A stretch of DNA of 64,000 nt from contig CP085832.1 of assembly GCA_020809705.1 (NCBI GenBank), forward strand, positions 4,774,001-4,838,000. The letters run 5' to 3'. The notes beneath the pieces were generated by a model. That model was not told the origin of the DNA. It searched no databases and was given only the letters and a program-made list of their open reading frames with translations. Positions 23,689-36,900 of the stretch are shown here, in pieces. Source of the stretch: Calonectria ilicicola (taxonomy: Eukaryota; Ascomycota; Sordariomycetes; Hypocreales; Nectriaceae). The position numbers were made by a program, and so were the translations under genes. The number at the start of each line of letters is the position of its first letter. Position 1 is the first letter of the stretch.

Positions 23689-24948
23689 ATAGTAACCCAA
23701 CAAAGTGTGAATGGGGAGAAAAAAGAATACTCAAACTCGACCAAATATAAATTGACAAGGATGTACACAATTGCGCAATGAACGAGCTAACGGATCATAC
23801 CCATGGCCATCTGGGAGCTGAATTTCTTGTGGGTTGCATCCAGGGGGAGATCAACGGGCATGTGGGTCAATAACATACAAATTGGTCTAACGCCTGCGCC
23901 AAGAAGGGATTACAGAAAGATGGGTCTTGATCAAGACTCGTGACCCTTTATTGAGATGTAGGCCACATCGAGACGAGTAGGAGGGGCTCTTAAGGCGACC
24001 TGGCTTCGGTGAAGCGGTTATCTATCCGAGGGCCCATGTGAAAACCATGTGGAGTCAACTAATAGCAAAAAACTCCACCAATCATTTACGGCACAAATGG
24101 TGATTTGTTCTGGCCGGTTATAGCCTGGTCATGCCCCTGCTTAGGGCTGGCTGCAGAATTGCGTTATTTTCCGCGTATTTCAGGTCAACCAACAAAGTTG
24201 ACATCTGGGTCGGATAAGACAACGGCGCCACTTTGCTAGTACTGGCGATCCGAGAGAACGTAAAGGTTTTCTGAGCTGCCCTTGTAGTTATGCGACGTGC
24301 TTACCAGCCAGTTATGGATCAGATTAGATGTAGAATTTACGACGACAAACAGACTATGATTTGTGATAAATCGGGAAACTCTTTCTTGATGAAACTGACG
24401 CAACGAGCAAGAAGGCTATGCCAAAATGACAGAGTGCGGGAGAACCAAGTACTACGGTGACTTTGCGCTCAACACTTCTCAGCTGCTGAACTTTTGTAGT
24501 GTGGTAAATGAGCGGCTGGGCTGTCAAGTGGCGAAGCAACAATAGATTGATCAATTAGGAATGGCGACTCTTGTCGCGTTCAAAATGCTACGACCAACAC
24601 GCGGGAATGAACTGTTTATGGAGCCTAAAGCCGACCGCATTGAGCTTTACCAGACTTGGACGACCTTGCCAGGAAAGAGGCCTCATTTTATTGTTTGCGC
24701 GCGGTGATTGAGAAACTTGCCAAGGCTGCTCTTCCGAGTTAGGATATCGCCGAGTTGGATGCCAAGAAGTAATGTGGCAACGTCCAGGGTCCTGGCTAGG
24801 GTATACGGGCACGCTGTGTTATATAGGGCTAGATGAAGCAATGTCCCGTCAGCTTTGACTGCGGCAACGAGGTACTTATCCGTACTGGTTACCGCGATAA
24901 ATTGCAGCCATGGATAATGTTTTCTGGATATCTGATTGAGCTCCAGCG
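23689..24948. other. Intergenic region
   Basis: No supported gene. Minus-strand frames at 24354-24554 and 24683-25045 overlap the promoter and start of the next gene. One has a faint ankyrin-like DGTLLHLAL string but no complete repeat. Confidence 0.5.
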
Positions 24949-25985
24949 ATGAAATTCTCCTCTTTCCTTTTTGTTGCTTTACCATGGTGTTTCCGATTAC
25001 ATCTGGCATGTGGTCACCAGGATGTTGGGACCGAGATCTCTCCATCGCACTCTCTTAAATATGGAGTCAGAAGGAGTGAAAGCGAAGAGCCTCTAAAAAG
25101 AACAAATGTCACTTCCGGAACAGCGGTTAAGACAGGCACAGAGCTGCGAATACTCTGCGTTGGTGATTCTATCACCTATGGAAGAGGCAGCGATCGGAAT
25201 GGCGGAGGTGGCGATGGTTATCGGCTACAACTTCGAGACAATCTATCCAGTAGGAGCTTTCTCGCCGTTTGAGGGACGACGCTAATGGCCTAAATTAGAG
25301 GATAAGGTTGTATTTGCGGGTACGGAGACTATTGGCACAATGGATGATGGTCATTTTGTAGGTCTCCAATCGGCACGCTTGAATCTGACATGACATTAAC
25401 ACACAACAGGCTGCTTGGCCAGGAAAAACAGTCAAGTACATCCACGACCACGTTGGTCCTTCATTAACTCAGCGACCAAACATAATCCTGGTACATGCAG
25501 GAACAAATGATATCGATGACAGATCCTGGCTTTCCACAGAGGGACATGATCCGGCTGGCATAGCTGACCGCTTGGGTAACTTGATTGATGGAATGATTAA
25601 AGTCTGCCCCGATGCAGTTATTCTTGTGGCATTGATTATCAATACTTGCGATTCACACAAGAAGTCCGGAGTCCCAGAGTACCGATCACTTATCCCTGGC
25701 GTAGTTGAAAAGCGCCGATCGGCTGGTGAGAAGGTTCTAGCAGTGGATTTCACTGACTTTTCTCTTGATGATTTATACGACTGCATCCATCCGACAAACG
25801 CAGGTTATCGTGAGATGGGCGACTATTGGTACGACTTTATTACGCAGGTTCCGAAAGAATGGATCAGCGATCCTGTTGGCAAGGACCCGATCCGCGCAGA
25901 GTCCGAAAGCGACGAGGACGAAAATCTTATTGCAACAATCCAGCAAGCTTTCGCAGTGTTGTTGAATTTCAAAATTCCAATATGA
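24949..25985 (+). CDS. Secreted SGNH/GDSL esterase-hydrolase
   Basis: Three exons, 24949-25249, 25299-25357 and 25410-25985, encode 311 residues. A signal peptide (about residues 1-21) leads to SGNH block I, VGDSITYG with catalytic Ser74, a Gly in block II within the short exon 2 segment, block III GTND (151-154), and block V DCIHP with Asp244 and His247. The fold is a small serine esterase, probably secreted, acting on acetylated or acylated polysaccharides, lipids or other esters; the substrate is unknown. The two small introns (49 and 52 nt) are needed to keep the frame between blocks I and III. The last ~40 residues are acidic and add a tail after the catalytic domain. Confidence 0.87.
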
Positions 25986-26277
25986 AAGATAATGATTGGT
26001 GCAAATATTTAACTATTAAGAGCGCTAAAAAGAAATGAGGCGTTTGTTGAATAATTACTTCAACTAGGATAGCATTGAGCCGCTCAGGCTAGGGATTATT
26101 TGATGCTAAATGGGACAATTTTTTCCCTAAGACGAATATGTACATCAATAAAAACTAATGGTGTAGTATGCCAGAAATAGAAACCCCAATTGCATATTTA
26201 AAACCACTGACAGATTAGTTGGTGGGACTAATAACATCACGACGTCACCTGCGGTGGGTTATTTCAAACCATATGTC

Positions 26278-27494
26278 TCAAGCAGCAGGTGCCGCTCGAA
26301 GGTCTTCAATGTTGCGCAGAACACATTTTTCCAAAGAGGTCCATCCAGGTCGCCCCAAATCTCGTAGGAGCTGCTCTGCTCGAGGTGCAGGGACAATCTC
26401 ATTGGGATCCTCACCACCGCTGAAGTTTTCAACAAATGAAGTTTCTGGCTCATGCTTGCGAAAAATTGAAAGCACATGGTCCCAGCTAAACCGGCCTGCA
26501 AATCCGAAAATGCGCTCTCCTCTCACATCAGGGTGAATTACGCCAACAACATGTAAACGCCCGGTGTCTGATGAATCAATGAAGTATTCTGTTTCCAGAT
26601 TAGTCAGGAAGCCTATTGGAGGATATATATAGACTCACGGGGATCAACAAATTGATGTTCCGGACTTAATTCTCCTTGATAAAGCCGAGAAACAAACCCT
26701 GCAGAGCTCGGATAGCCTTGATTCTCAATATCAAGTGTTTTGCCAAAGACCATGTTGGGAAGAACTAGTTGTGTGTCAGCACCATGATTCAAATGTTAGA
26801 TGAGGCAATTACCAGTGTTTAGAATTAAATCTGGTCGTTTGGTATGATTTTTGTTGTAAAATTTCCACACTGCTTGCTCTCCCTGCGTTTTGCTGGCAAC
26901 ATACACAAAGAGAGGATGCAATGCATCGTAGGGAGGATCTAACCACGCAATCTTGACAGCCTCCTCGTTCCACGTGTTGCTTGTGGCAATAATCTTTGGT
27001 CGGTCCCTTATAGAGTGCAGAGCTGCTGAGGAGGAGGAGGTCAAGACGAATCTTTTTACGCTTGGCTCAGAAAAGGCGGCCTTGAGTGCGTTAATCGATC
27101 CGGCAATGACTGCAGGGATGACATTCTTCGGATCGGGGTCTTCCGGCATTATTGAGGCTGTGTGAACAACAGCGGAAACACCTGTGTTAATAGATATAAT
27201 TAGAAAGTTTCTTGAAAATTGGCCAAACAAAGTCAGCCTACCTTTGATAACTTCATCGTAGGCGCCATCTGCTGCCATATCTGGAACAGATACGAGCTCA
27301 AAAGCCCCATCCCCATACTTCTTATTGAATACTTGATGCATCCATGAAGCCTTGATGATGTCACGGGTTGTTCCTCGAACTTTGTACCCATGTGCCAAAA
27401 ACTGGTCCACGACATTGGAGCCAACCCACCCACTTGCGCCAGTGACGAGCACAAGGGAGCCCTTTGAGATGGCTGGATTCTCAAGTACAGACAT
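26278..27494 (-). CDS. Extended SDR ketoreductase (dihydroflavonol-reductase/Gre2-like)
   Basis: Four exons on the minus strand, 27494-27242, 27181-26813, 26764-26639 and 26588-26278, give 352 residues. The Rossmann motif VTGASGWVG is at residues 17-25. The active site is Ser133-136, Tyr178 and Lys182 (YVASK). Across exon 3, NTVLPNMVFGK and DPQYFID are rebuilt in frame, matching NADPH-dependent aldehyde/ketone reductases related to dihydroflavonol 4-reductase and yeast Gre2. It should reduce a small ketone or aldehyde with NADPH in the cytosol. It faces the SGNH gene tail to tail. A tailoring role in secondary metabolism is possible but not shown. Confidence 0.9.
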
Positions 27495-29410
27495 TTTGTC
27501 AATGATATATTTTTTCTTTCGTTCTCAAGGAATGCAGCTCGTTTCTGCTTCTTTTGCGATTATGGTGTGGTATGACAAAGAGAAACGATGCCCTTATAGT
27601 TCTTTGCAATGAGATAAACCCTTCTGCGTGCATGATTAGATTTTCTCTTCGTCGGTCGAAAATTCCTCCGATTGTACCAAAAGTTCTAGCATTTGAATCC
27701 TTCTGTGTGTTTTGATGCATTTTGGCGGAGATGGAAGATGTGAAGTCCGCAGTAGCTTGCGGACTTTTAACGCCAAGATACAGTCAACGTAGGAGAGGTG
27801 GAATTCGCAGATGATTACACCAATAAGGAGTCTTTTCTGGAATCCTGCTTAAACCGATTCATTATCCCAAGCCACGTTTAACGGAGCGGAATCACAATAT
27901 CAGACAAGCCAAGAAACCAGTACGTAAAAGATTGGGATTGTCAATCGAGACAAGTTGATTCTCCTGGCTACCCTAGAGACAATATACAATTTGCAAAATT
28001 CTTTCTCATGCTAATGACCTGCGACATTGAGAGACTCTAATAATCATGACCCAAGGTGTAATAGCTCCCTGATACCGAATTTATAACGACGATAAACGCG
28101 ATTCAGATGGTCAAGTTCATCAATATTCCCGACATCAGTCCTCAACAGACGCTTACCCATCAAAATGTCAAATCTCATCGGTCATTATTGAGCAATATTT
28201 GACCACACTCCTCAGGATACTTCAAGTCTTGTTTATTACCACCGGTTTTAAAATGCAAAGTGAAATGAAGTCATTTATCCAACTCCAACCGGCTAGGTTC
28301 ACCTGGCCGGCTTCTTAAAGCTGTGAAAGGGAATACCCCGCACCTCAATTCTCTAGTCGGACCCTTGGTGGCGTTAATGGCGGATTAACTACGTCCGCCG
28401 CTGCTTGAGAATTAATCCCGTGAGGGAGACCCCTATGACGCTCACACAGTTTCAGGGCTGACAGGCTCCATTGGTTCAAATGTGTGGGAACCCAGAGTGT
28501 GCTCGGACCCTTTGAACGAACTTTCAAGGCCTCATCAGACCAAACTCTCGTCCCTGGCAGAACTAACTTCCTTTTGTCAAAGTGGCATGGTAACCCTGGC
28601 TTGAACCTTCAGGGCCCGGACTGCCGGAGAGCGAATCCGAAAGTCCGAAAAACGGCTGCAGGGATTACCGTGTCTGTTTCTCAGGTACACATTTCGCGGC
28701 CCGTCATCTGCTTGTTTAGCACCTCTCGCTGGCGATAATACAGACAGCTATAGCACAGACCATGAAGAAGTACATTCACCTGACGTATGTTGACTCGGCC
28801 GATATGCGCCTAAGACCTCAATCACCACTACGCCTCATCGTACCAAAAAAATTGATCGATCGACTGATTGATTGATCGACATACTTAAGCGTTCTACTTG
28901 CATTTCGGGTCCACAGAATTCCCAGCCAGGACGCGCGGTTTCCAAGGGGCCGTGTAGGGAAGAATGCCGGTCCAGTCGGGTCTTGCCCAACTGCCGCGCC
29001 AATGTCAGATGTTCAACCGTACTATCAGCAAAAAAGGAAATATCATCGTGGAAGTCATGCAGGAGACCATCATGCGTGAACTGTTCAGGGCGCAGCCCTT
29101 CATCGTCCGGCTTCTGCCGGTTAGCATGTGCTACACACTAGGTTCAGGGAAACATTAGCCAAGAACGATGACACTGAACTCTATGTACGCGGCAGTTGTT
29201 TTCCCTCATTTTGTATTCTCCCTTCGGCTTTGTCAGGATATAAAAACGGTTTTTTAAGCTTCACCTTAGTTTGCAGCTTGGTCTGTTTTGTCCTAAGTCA
29301 TTCTTTAAAATCTTCCCACAAGCAGATTTAGGATATGGCGCGACACCCCCCACCCTTGCATCCAAGACACACAACAAATTTAATCACGCTCAGCATAATA
29401 AGCTCATGTC
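27495..29410. other. 1.9-kb intergenic region
   Basis: No coding unit recognised. It includes a run of GATC/GATT words at about 28850-28880 (TTGATCGATCGACTGATTG) with partial palindromic character. Frames of 60-90 codons at 28345-29158 overlap in different phases and look random. Confidence 0.5.
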
Positions 29411-31059
29411 TCATGCTCCGACTTCAAAGTCGTAGTCCAGCTGCTCCTGGAACCTTTCCCATTCGCCCTTGACCTTGTATGCCGAAGTCCAGTAGTTGCC
29501 CTTCTGATCTTTGCCTAGAATAAAGAAACCATCCACGGGTTTGATTGGTCCATGATTCTCTTGTACATATGAGGGGAAACATGGGGCACTATCTTCCTTG
29601 GCTTGCTTCCTGGCAGGCGAAAAGTCAAGATTGAATAGCCCTGCTTTGGACCAGTTTGAGAACCCAATTTGGGCCATATCGCCGGTGCCAAAAATGACAA
29701 TGGGGAGACCTTTGCCGGATGTACGAACCATGTGATAGTAGGCTTCATGCTGAGCGCGTGTTCCCTGTTCATTGATGGCACGTCGGACCTGGCCGGCGAG
29801 CCAGCTTAGGGGCTTGGAAGTAATGTCCCCCGCAGTCACAAGCACGTTGGCCCATCCAAAGGCATTGCCGATATATGGGCTCTCGGCAGTGGGGGGGATA
29901 AGATCCCCCTCAAATGCTTTGCGGAGGGACATGGCTATAGATGCAGCAACCTGCAGAAAGAAGGGCGAGCCGTTAGTAAGATTCTATTTCCGGTGTGGTG
30001 ATGGGTGGGACGTACTAGTCTCCTGGGATCCATATCCATGGGGCCGACCACACATCGCAGGATCCAGGCTGTCAAGACATCATTTTCCGTCAAAAACACT
30101 TTGGTAAAGTCTTCGCCCTTTTCGATTGCCTCGGCACGCAGCTCCCCAAGTGCCCTCTCCATCTGCGGTCGCAAATAAGATTGTGGGACACACACCATGC
30201 GATTTTCCTTAGCCCGAAGTAGCATATCAACACCGTAACCAAGCCCCCACTGGAGCATTCCACCTAGCCCGGCCCGATTATCGGCCAGGACGTGTTGCTC
30301 CGTCAAAGGGCGTGTCCCCTTAGCGAGTGCGTCAAAGGGGTCGGTATCAGGTTTGCATGGTGTCGGGATCTCGTTTTCCCGCCCCCAGAGCATAGCACTC
30401 CAGCCTTGGACAACATACTGCATGCCAATGGCGTCAAACGCGACATGTTGCCATTGCAGGACTGCGATGGTCTTGTCAGTGAAGGAGTTGACCCGCAACC
30501 CCAACACTGGGAGGTCGGCGGTTAGATAATCATTGATTCCGCCAGACTTGTACCCAGGCTCCCATGCCAGCTCTGCCAGATCGTCAGGGTCGCCGGCAAT
30601 GGCTGGCCTGGTGGAAGGTTGCGGGAGTCGAGATGCTGCCGCGTGAGCCGCTGCGGGAATGCCGTGATCGACGTGTGAATAGTTGATGGCAGGACGCTCT
30701 GGCGTGAACTCATTCGGAATATGCCACTCAATGGTGCCGGAGGCCTATATGGTGACGTGCGCCTGTTAATATGCCGAGAACTCTTGACGTCACTTAAACA
30801 TGTGCCGGGCACAGCCATGTTGCACTGGTATCCTTACATTTTTCCTGAGGCGCCCCCCCAACCGTTGCCATCCCTCCCGCTTGACAAGCCCCTCAAGGGA
30901 ATCCCGGAGCTTTTCCGGGTCGAGAACCTCATCGAACACGATTGAAACGGCCATATTATTACCCTGGACGAGTTGGCTGCCCTCGAAGAAGTGGAGCGGC
31001 CGCACCCGATCGCTCGGAACCTTCTCCACGGCAGGCTCCCAGCCCAAGAATCTGTACAT
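29411..31059 (-). CDS. BAHD/trichothecene-acetyltransferase-type acyltransferase
   Basis: Three exons on the minus strand, 31059-30838, 30744-30016 and 29950-29411, give 496 residues. The catalytic HxxxD motif is HVAFD at residues 174-178, in the context LQWQHVAFDAIG. The N-terminal half shows the family's typical GRLRKN...WHIPNEFTPERPA pattern. A clear DFGWG motif is not seen; NLDFSPA near the C-terminus occupies roughly that place, which is common in fungal members. These enzymes transfer an acyl group from acyl-CoA to an alcohol or amine of a metabolite. It is divergent from a rhodopsin-domain protein, and an SDR gene lies on the same strand downstream, so a small tailoring set is possible. 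Confidence 0.88.
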
Positions 31060-31932
31060 GGCGGAATTTCACTCGCTGCGTGTGGTGTGTTGTACAGTAC
31101 CTTGACGTGCTTTGGGAACGAGAATGGAAAGGTCTCAATGCGATGAACCAATACAATGCAGCTGTAAACGCCTTGAATCTGTTCCCTGGACCGAAGATCA
31201 AAGCATAAAATACGAAATTTAATGCGTAATTGGGCAAATGATCTCTTTCCTCAGTGGATTGAAACAGGTTGAGATTTGTTGTATTTTACAAACTGGAACC
31301 TGCGGGGGCTTTTGGGGCCGTCAACGGCTTGGCCGTCAGTCCACCTAGCGAAATGAGACTGGGATCCATCTAGAAATCTGGATTCTGGCCAACCAAAGTT
31401 GCTGGCAATTCCGAGCCTTGTCGATAACCCCGGAGCACAAGCCAGGGGCAAGGTCGTGTTGAAGATGGGACCCCTGGCCTGACAACCACTGGTGGGATGA
31501 CATTTTGAGGCTAAACGTATCACTAGCGTGGTCCCGAACCACCAGATGAAAATCAGCAACTATTTTGTCCTAGCCTCCTCCTACTGGACGGATTTCTCCA
31601 ACGGTGACCGTTGCAGCGCCGCACAACAAGGTTTTCTAGCACAAAGTCTACCCGCAAACGACATGTACCCCCGGTCCGACAACAGTGCAATCTTTGGGGA
31701 TCTAGCCAGCAGTTGAAAAGCGTTGCGCAACGGCTTTTTGATACGGGTGGAGGTGTATTTGTTTCATGCCATGGATCCAGGGGGTGGTTTATAAGGGGAT
31801 TACGCCCGTCAATATCTAGCATATCCACTAATTATACCCACCATTTAACAAGTCCACTACCCTCGATTTTCGGCCTCTTTTGGGTCCTTTCTGTTGTGCT
31901 GTCATGTGCGGGAGGCAGAGACGGACGCGGCA
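31060..31932. promoter_or_regulatory. Divergent promoter region, acyltransferase / 7TM protein
   Basis: An 873-bp spacer between two divergent starts. Several 90-130-codon frames overlap in conflicting phases and none resembles a family. It probably holds both promoters. Confidence 0.45.
31788..31796 (+). promoter_or_regulatory. TATA-like element of the 7TM gene
   Basis: TTTATAAGG lies about 140 bp before the ATG at 31933. The same string stands at a similar distance upstream of the alpha-kinase gene (57168). Confidence 0.4.
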
Positions 31933-33303
31933 ATGGATTTGGAAACGACTTCGGTTGTAGAGCCGCCGGCTGGGCATACGTCCCAGTTCGATGAGCCCCT
32001 AAACCGGCTTCAGATTGGGACATTTATTGCTTTTGGCACCACATATTTCATGGCCACGGTATTTCTCGCTCTTCGCTACTTCCAGGCCTTTAAGTTTGTC
32101 AAGGAGGTCGAGGTGGACTTGGGTAAGCGCGCTGCCTTGGAACCGAACCCGAGATCAACCATACACTAACACGACTCGCCCGATATCACAGTCCTCATCA
32201 CACTTTCCTATGGCGTTGGTTTAGCATGTTTTGTGGTCACGGCCAATAGTAATACCTCACTTCAATTATGACATGCTGAATTATCTTCTGACTAAACCTC
32301 AGTGATGCCCTACGGTTGGGGAAAGCATCTTTGGGATGTGTCTTTGGCCCAATTTGCAAAGTATAACGAGGTAAGTAATCAAGTTCTCCCCTTAGTCTAC
32401 TAGTGCTTTTTGCTGACCTACATAATAGGGTCTACTACCAAATACAATCACATATCTTGTGAGCGGGTGCCTAACCAAGATTGCCATTTTGGCCATCTTA
32501 TATCGCATCAACCCCTTGTATTCGTACCGATGGTGTGTCGTGGGCGTTGGGCTTTTTGTGTTCGGCTACACAATTGCGTTGTGTATCGTCATTGGTGGTC
32601 CTTGCAGTCCACTATATGAGGATAACCTCCAGTGTCTACAAGATGTCGCCCTAAGCCACGCTGCAATGAACATTGTTTCGGATGTTGCTATTGTGCTGGT
32701 ACCGATTCCAACAATTTACGGACTCAATCTATCAGCCAGGCAGAAAGTTTCAGTTGGAGGAATTCTAGGTTTGGGATCGGGGTACGCTTATATTGGCTGC
32801 TATCTTTATCGTGGGGCTATGCTAAGTTTCATTGCAGCGTCATCATTTGCGCCATCGCTCGTCTGCCATATGTGATTGTCATGAGCGGCGACAACGACAC
32901 GACCTATACGCGAGCAGTTCTAGGCTTATGGTCCATTGCGGAAATAAATCTCGGCATCGTATGCGCCTGCGGAATTCGACTCAAACGATTTATAACATCA
33001 TATCTCCCACAGCAACGGCCTTTTACATCCGCAAGATCAGTTATCAACGAAACTATGACGTGGGGAAAGTCTCTTCGAATAGACAAAAACCAAGGCCAGC
33101 ACTCGTATCAACTTCATAGTGTCCAGGACAATCATGACGATGTTTTGGAGAGAAGGGACATTCGCGTCTATCGATCTTACAAGGTCGACATAGAACAACT
33201 GCCATGTCCACCGGAGGGATCTAGGAAAAGCAACGATGAAGACAAAGGCAGAGACGACAATCAAAGCACCGACGAGATATTACCTTCGAGAGCAGTTCAT
33301 TAG
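31933..33303 (+). CDS. Rhodopsin-domain integral membrane protein (PTH11/satratoxin-SC type)
   Basis: Five exons, 31933-32122, 32192-32248, 32303-32370, 32429-32781 and 32838-33303, give 377 residues. About seven hydrophobic helices are followed by a hydrophilic, charged C-terminal tail of ~100 residues. Family landmarks are the YGWGKHLWDV stretch before helix 3, the cysteine-containing loop GGPCSPLYEDNLQC, LPIP-like VLVPIPTIYGLNLS, and IARLPYV plus LWSIAEINLGIVCACGI near the last helix. These proteins are common in Pezizomycotina and often occur near metabolite clusters; a few are receptor-like, most are uncharacterised. Each intron is short and needed to join the helices. The first in-frame ATG was chosen. 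Confidence 0.88.
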
Positions 33304-33906
33304 ACTAAGCTCTAGTCGATCACGCGAAATGAATGTCTAAAAATTTTACGTTTTTTCATTTTTAAACACTACATTAGAGACAAAACATCCCAAGATGAAC
33401 CTAATTAAGGATCAAAAGTACTGATCCTATCATAATCTTATCACATCCAAAAAGAGGCATTGATTGCGAAATATTTGCGAGGGTGCGTGGCTCACAGAGA
33501 GCTATATAATGCTCTACGATTTTTTCAGGAGAGGCAAATGGTCTCCAGAGCTTCCCTGCGAGATTCAGATTACTGTAAGCCTATATGTTCCTTCAATCGA
33601 AAAAGAACTACCATTAGTTGTCGTAGACACTTCATAGAAATCATCGGAACAAGTAAAGGAGTGCCGTATTTCCACTACAGATTGAAATTGATGCTTGAGC
33701 TTTCGGTATCTCACCCATTTCAATCCACGGGAGGCCAGCAATCCAACGGCTCTTATAAATTAAGTAATAACTATTATTATTCACCATTTTCTGTTTTGGT
33801 GGTTAAAAAGGGAGTTGCTACTGCTGATATATGTTTTCTAGTGAGGACTTTTCAAAATACCAATAATTTGTTACTCTCTTTCCCACACAATGCCAAATTG
33901 AGCTAA
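33304..33906. other. Convergent intergenic region
   Basis: It contains the 3' ends of the 7TM and NLR genes. A 148-codon frame at 33460-33906 has no ATG near its start, no recognisable domain, and abuts the NLR 3' end. Confidence 0.45.
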
Positions 33907-36900
33907 CTATTGACAAACACTTTCCAAATTTCCCACGACCTCTATTTTATCAGGACCATCTTTGCCAAGTTGTTCAATCTCTATCTCCCGTATCTCTTGA
34001 AGTATTTGCTGCGCCTCCTGGTATTTGCCTTTCGTGTCAAGGCCATGGGCGAGGGTGCGCAGAGAGATGAGTGTTTCGCGATGATTCCTTCCAAACACGG
34101 TTGTAGATAATTCTATTATTTGGCGACCGAGCCTTTCTGCTTCCTCATACTTTTCTAATGACCAGAGAGTTTTTGCCAAATGACCCATAGAGCTAATTGT
34201 AACAGGGTGTTCTCGTCCCAAAACTTTCTTGCTGAGCTTTAATTCCTGTGAATGTATCTCTTCTGCTTCCCGGTATTTTCCCTGATCCCAAAAAACTACG
34301 CCAAGTCTATTCATACAGATAACGATATCAGGGTGCTCTTGTCCAAGAACTTTCTTGGTGAGCGCCAGATTCTGTGAATGCATGTCTTCTGCTTCTTGGT
34401 ATTTGCCTTGTTTTCGAAGAGCATCGCCAAGGTTACTGAAAGAAGTAAGTGTATAAGGATGTTCTGGCCCACTGATCTTCTTCCTCAGCTTTAATACTTG
34501 TGAATGTATCTCTACAGCCTCTTGGACTTTTCCTAGGCGATTAAGAACTATACCCAAATTATTCATAGAAGTAAGTGTATCAGGGTGTTCTGGCCCAAGA
34601 ATTTTCTTCCTTAGCTCTAATACATGTAAAAGCATCTCTTCGGCTTCTTGGTATTTTTCTTGGATTTGAAGAACTTTGCCTAGGTTATCCATAGAGACAA
34701 AAGTATCGAGATGCTCTTGGGGCAAACTCTTCTTGTCAAGTTCTAATATCTGTCGGTATATCTCTTCTACTTCTTGATATTTTCCTTGCGCTTCGAGAGT
34801 CAGGGCTAGGTTATTCACAGAAGATAGTGTACCAAAGTGGCTGTTTCCCAAAAGAAGCCGGCGCAATTTTACAGCCCTGTGAGTATACTGAGTGCATTCT
34901 TCATATTTCCCCAGCAAATAAATTGCATATGCAAAGTTATGCAAGACATTGCTTAACGATATGCTTTCCTGATCCAGTTCTTCACAATTCAATACGCTTT
35001 GAACGTGCGGCAAGTACGTTATCCAAATTTGCCGATTCTCGTGACTCGGGAATGGGAATACTCTGTTCAGTTGCTGTACAACGCTGATGTATATTTCTTG
35101 AGCGAAACCGTTTTCAAAAAGCAAATTGCGCATCGCTAGTCGAACTAATCTATGGATGGTGAAAAATCCGGTCGCCTTTTGTTCGGATATAAATGTGTAT
35201 GATTTGAGAACACCGATAGCTTCATCCCTATCCATTTCATCTTTGCATTGAGGTAACATATCTTGAGGAATGTCTTTCTCGCTTAGAAAGCAAAGAAATT
35301 TCAAGTATTCTCCTGCTAGTGGACAATCTCTTGAAATATGATCAAAGGATATCAACCAGGTGGTTGCAATTGGATTTTTGACATTATTATAACGACCGCG
35401 ATCCTCAAAATCTCGACTTAATAATTTGACCAATTTTGTGTTACTTGATTGACAATAATGCAGGTACTTTTGCGTTGATATCTTTGTTCTATCCATATAT
35501 GAGGCTGCTTGCTTTATGGCCAATGGAAGATTATCGAGAAATTTAATTAGCTGCGTAGTGCTATTAGCATCGTCGACTTGTATTGGAGAAAGTTTCATCT
35601 GAAGCATTTCCATGGCTTCTTCGTCTTCCATTCTAGGAATATTGAAAATTCCCTGCTGGTAGACGTCTAGATGTGTTGAAACTTCATGGTTCCGGGTAGT
35701 AACTAAGATAGAGCCCTTTGGGTTTGACGGTAGATGTTTTAATAACCCACTCGAGCCGAAGAGTAGCTTGGCATCGTCCGCATTGTCAATAATCAGAAGC
35801 CAATGGCCAGATCCCTCGTTGCTAAGGGTCGCCTGGACAAGAGAATTGACATCGGCCTGATCCTCATCGATGCTTGGCACCCTGAGAAGTCGACCAATGG
35901 CTAGATAGGCATTTCTAAAGGTGGTGGAATCAACAGCTGCTACCCAGAAAATAGAACAATCTGGATGCTTCTCGCGAACACGAAATGCAGCCTCCAGTGC
36001 TATTTGCGTTTTGCCAACCCCCCCAAGTCCTTCTAGAACCGTCTTTTGACAGGCATCCTTCATTGAGGTAGGGGAGATTCTATCAATAAGCCGCTTAATA
36101 ATGTCCTCACGACCAACAAACCCTTCGTTACAACCGAAAGGCAATAGACAGTGGACTCGAGACTGGGCAAGCTTGGTAGTTGCTTGATTCGCAAATTTAT
36201 CTCTTGGGATATAAGCTAAGAATGCTTTAGATGCCGACGCAGCGTTTGCTGCCGCAAATTTCTGCCAACGCTTATGCTTGTGGCTGTCAGCGTAGTCGCA
36301 CACGCCTTTGATGATTATGCAAGGCATTTCATCCCAGACGCCAGCACCTTCCATCTCAAATGCTATGGCTTTGGTATTTTTTGCGATTTCGTCACGATGG
36401 GAAGCCGACTTTATAACAGCATCTCCGGATGCGACTGTCCCAAGGTGTACGTGAGGCGAAGTAGACCGGAATCCTTGTCTCATGACAAGATATTTGTCGT
36501 TACACCCGAGGTCGTCACAGGTCAAGTCCACCGCCGCTTCACAAACAGGATCTGAATCACTAAAGCAATCGCGACAGAGGCAATTGGACAGTCCGTAATG
36601 CCTATGCCGGTAGGTGGGCTCGTAGAGTTTATCCTGATTCTCACCGAGATAGTCATAGTTGCCGTGTCGCTCTGTGTGAGCCACCTTTGCCTGCACTTCT
36701 TGTAGAATCTGATCAGTCCGTCGTATAAATTGAGAGAGCCCTCGCTCTGTTTTTAATGTAGCTAGCAAGCCATGGAAAATTTTATTCGGTGGTCCCAAGC
36801 CATCTTCGGCCGCGTCCTTGGTCATAAACTTGTCGGGATACTGACGGCCAAAGTCATACTGCATCACCCTCCTGCTAATAATTATATCGCCAAGGTAAAT

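Noticed and set aside
24354..25045. Minus-strand frames overlapping the SGNH gene start, one with an ankyrin-like DGTLLHLAL string
   Set aside because: Only a single partial repeat-like string; no full ankyrin unit, and it overlaps the signal-peptide exon of a convincing gene.
28345..29158. Several 60-90-codon frames on both strands
   Set aside because: Overlapping in conflicting phases with no motifs or splice-linked continuation.
33460..33906. 148-codon frame between the 7TM and NLR genes
   Set aside because: No ATG near its beginning, no recognisable domain; sits in a 3'-3' spacer.
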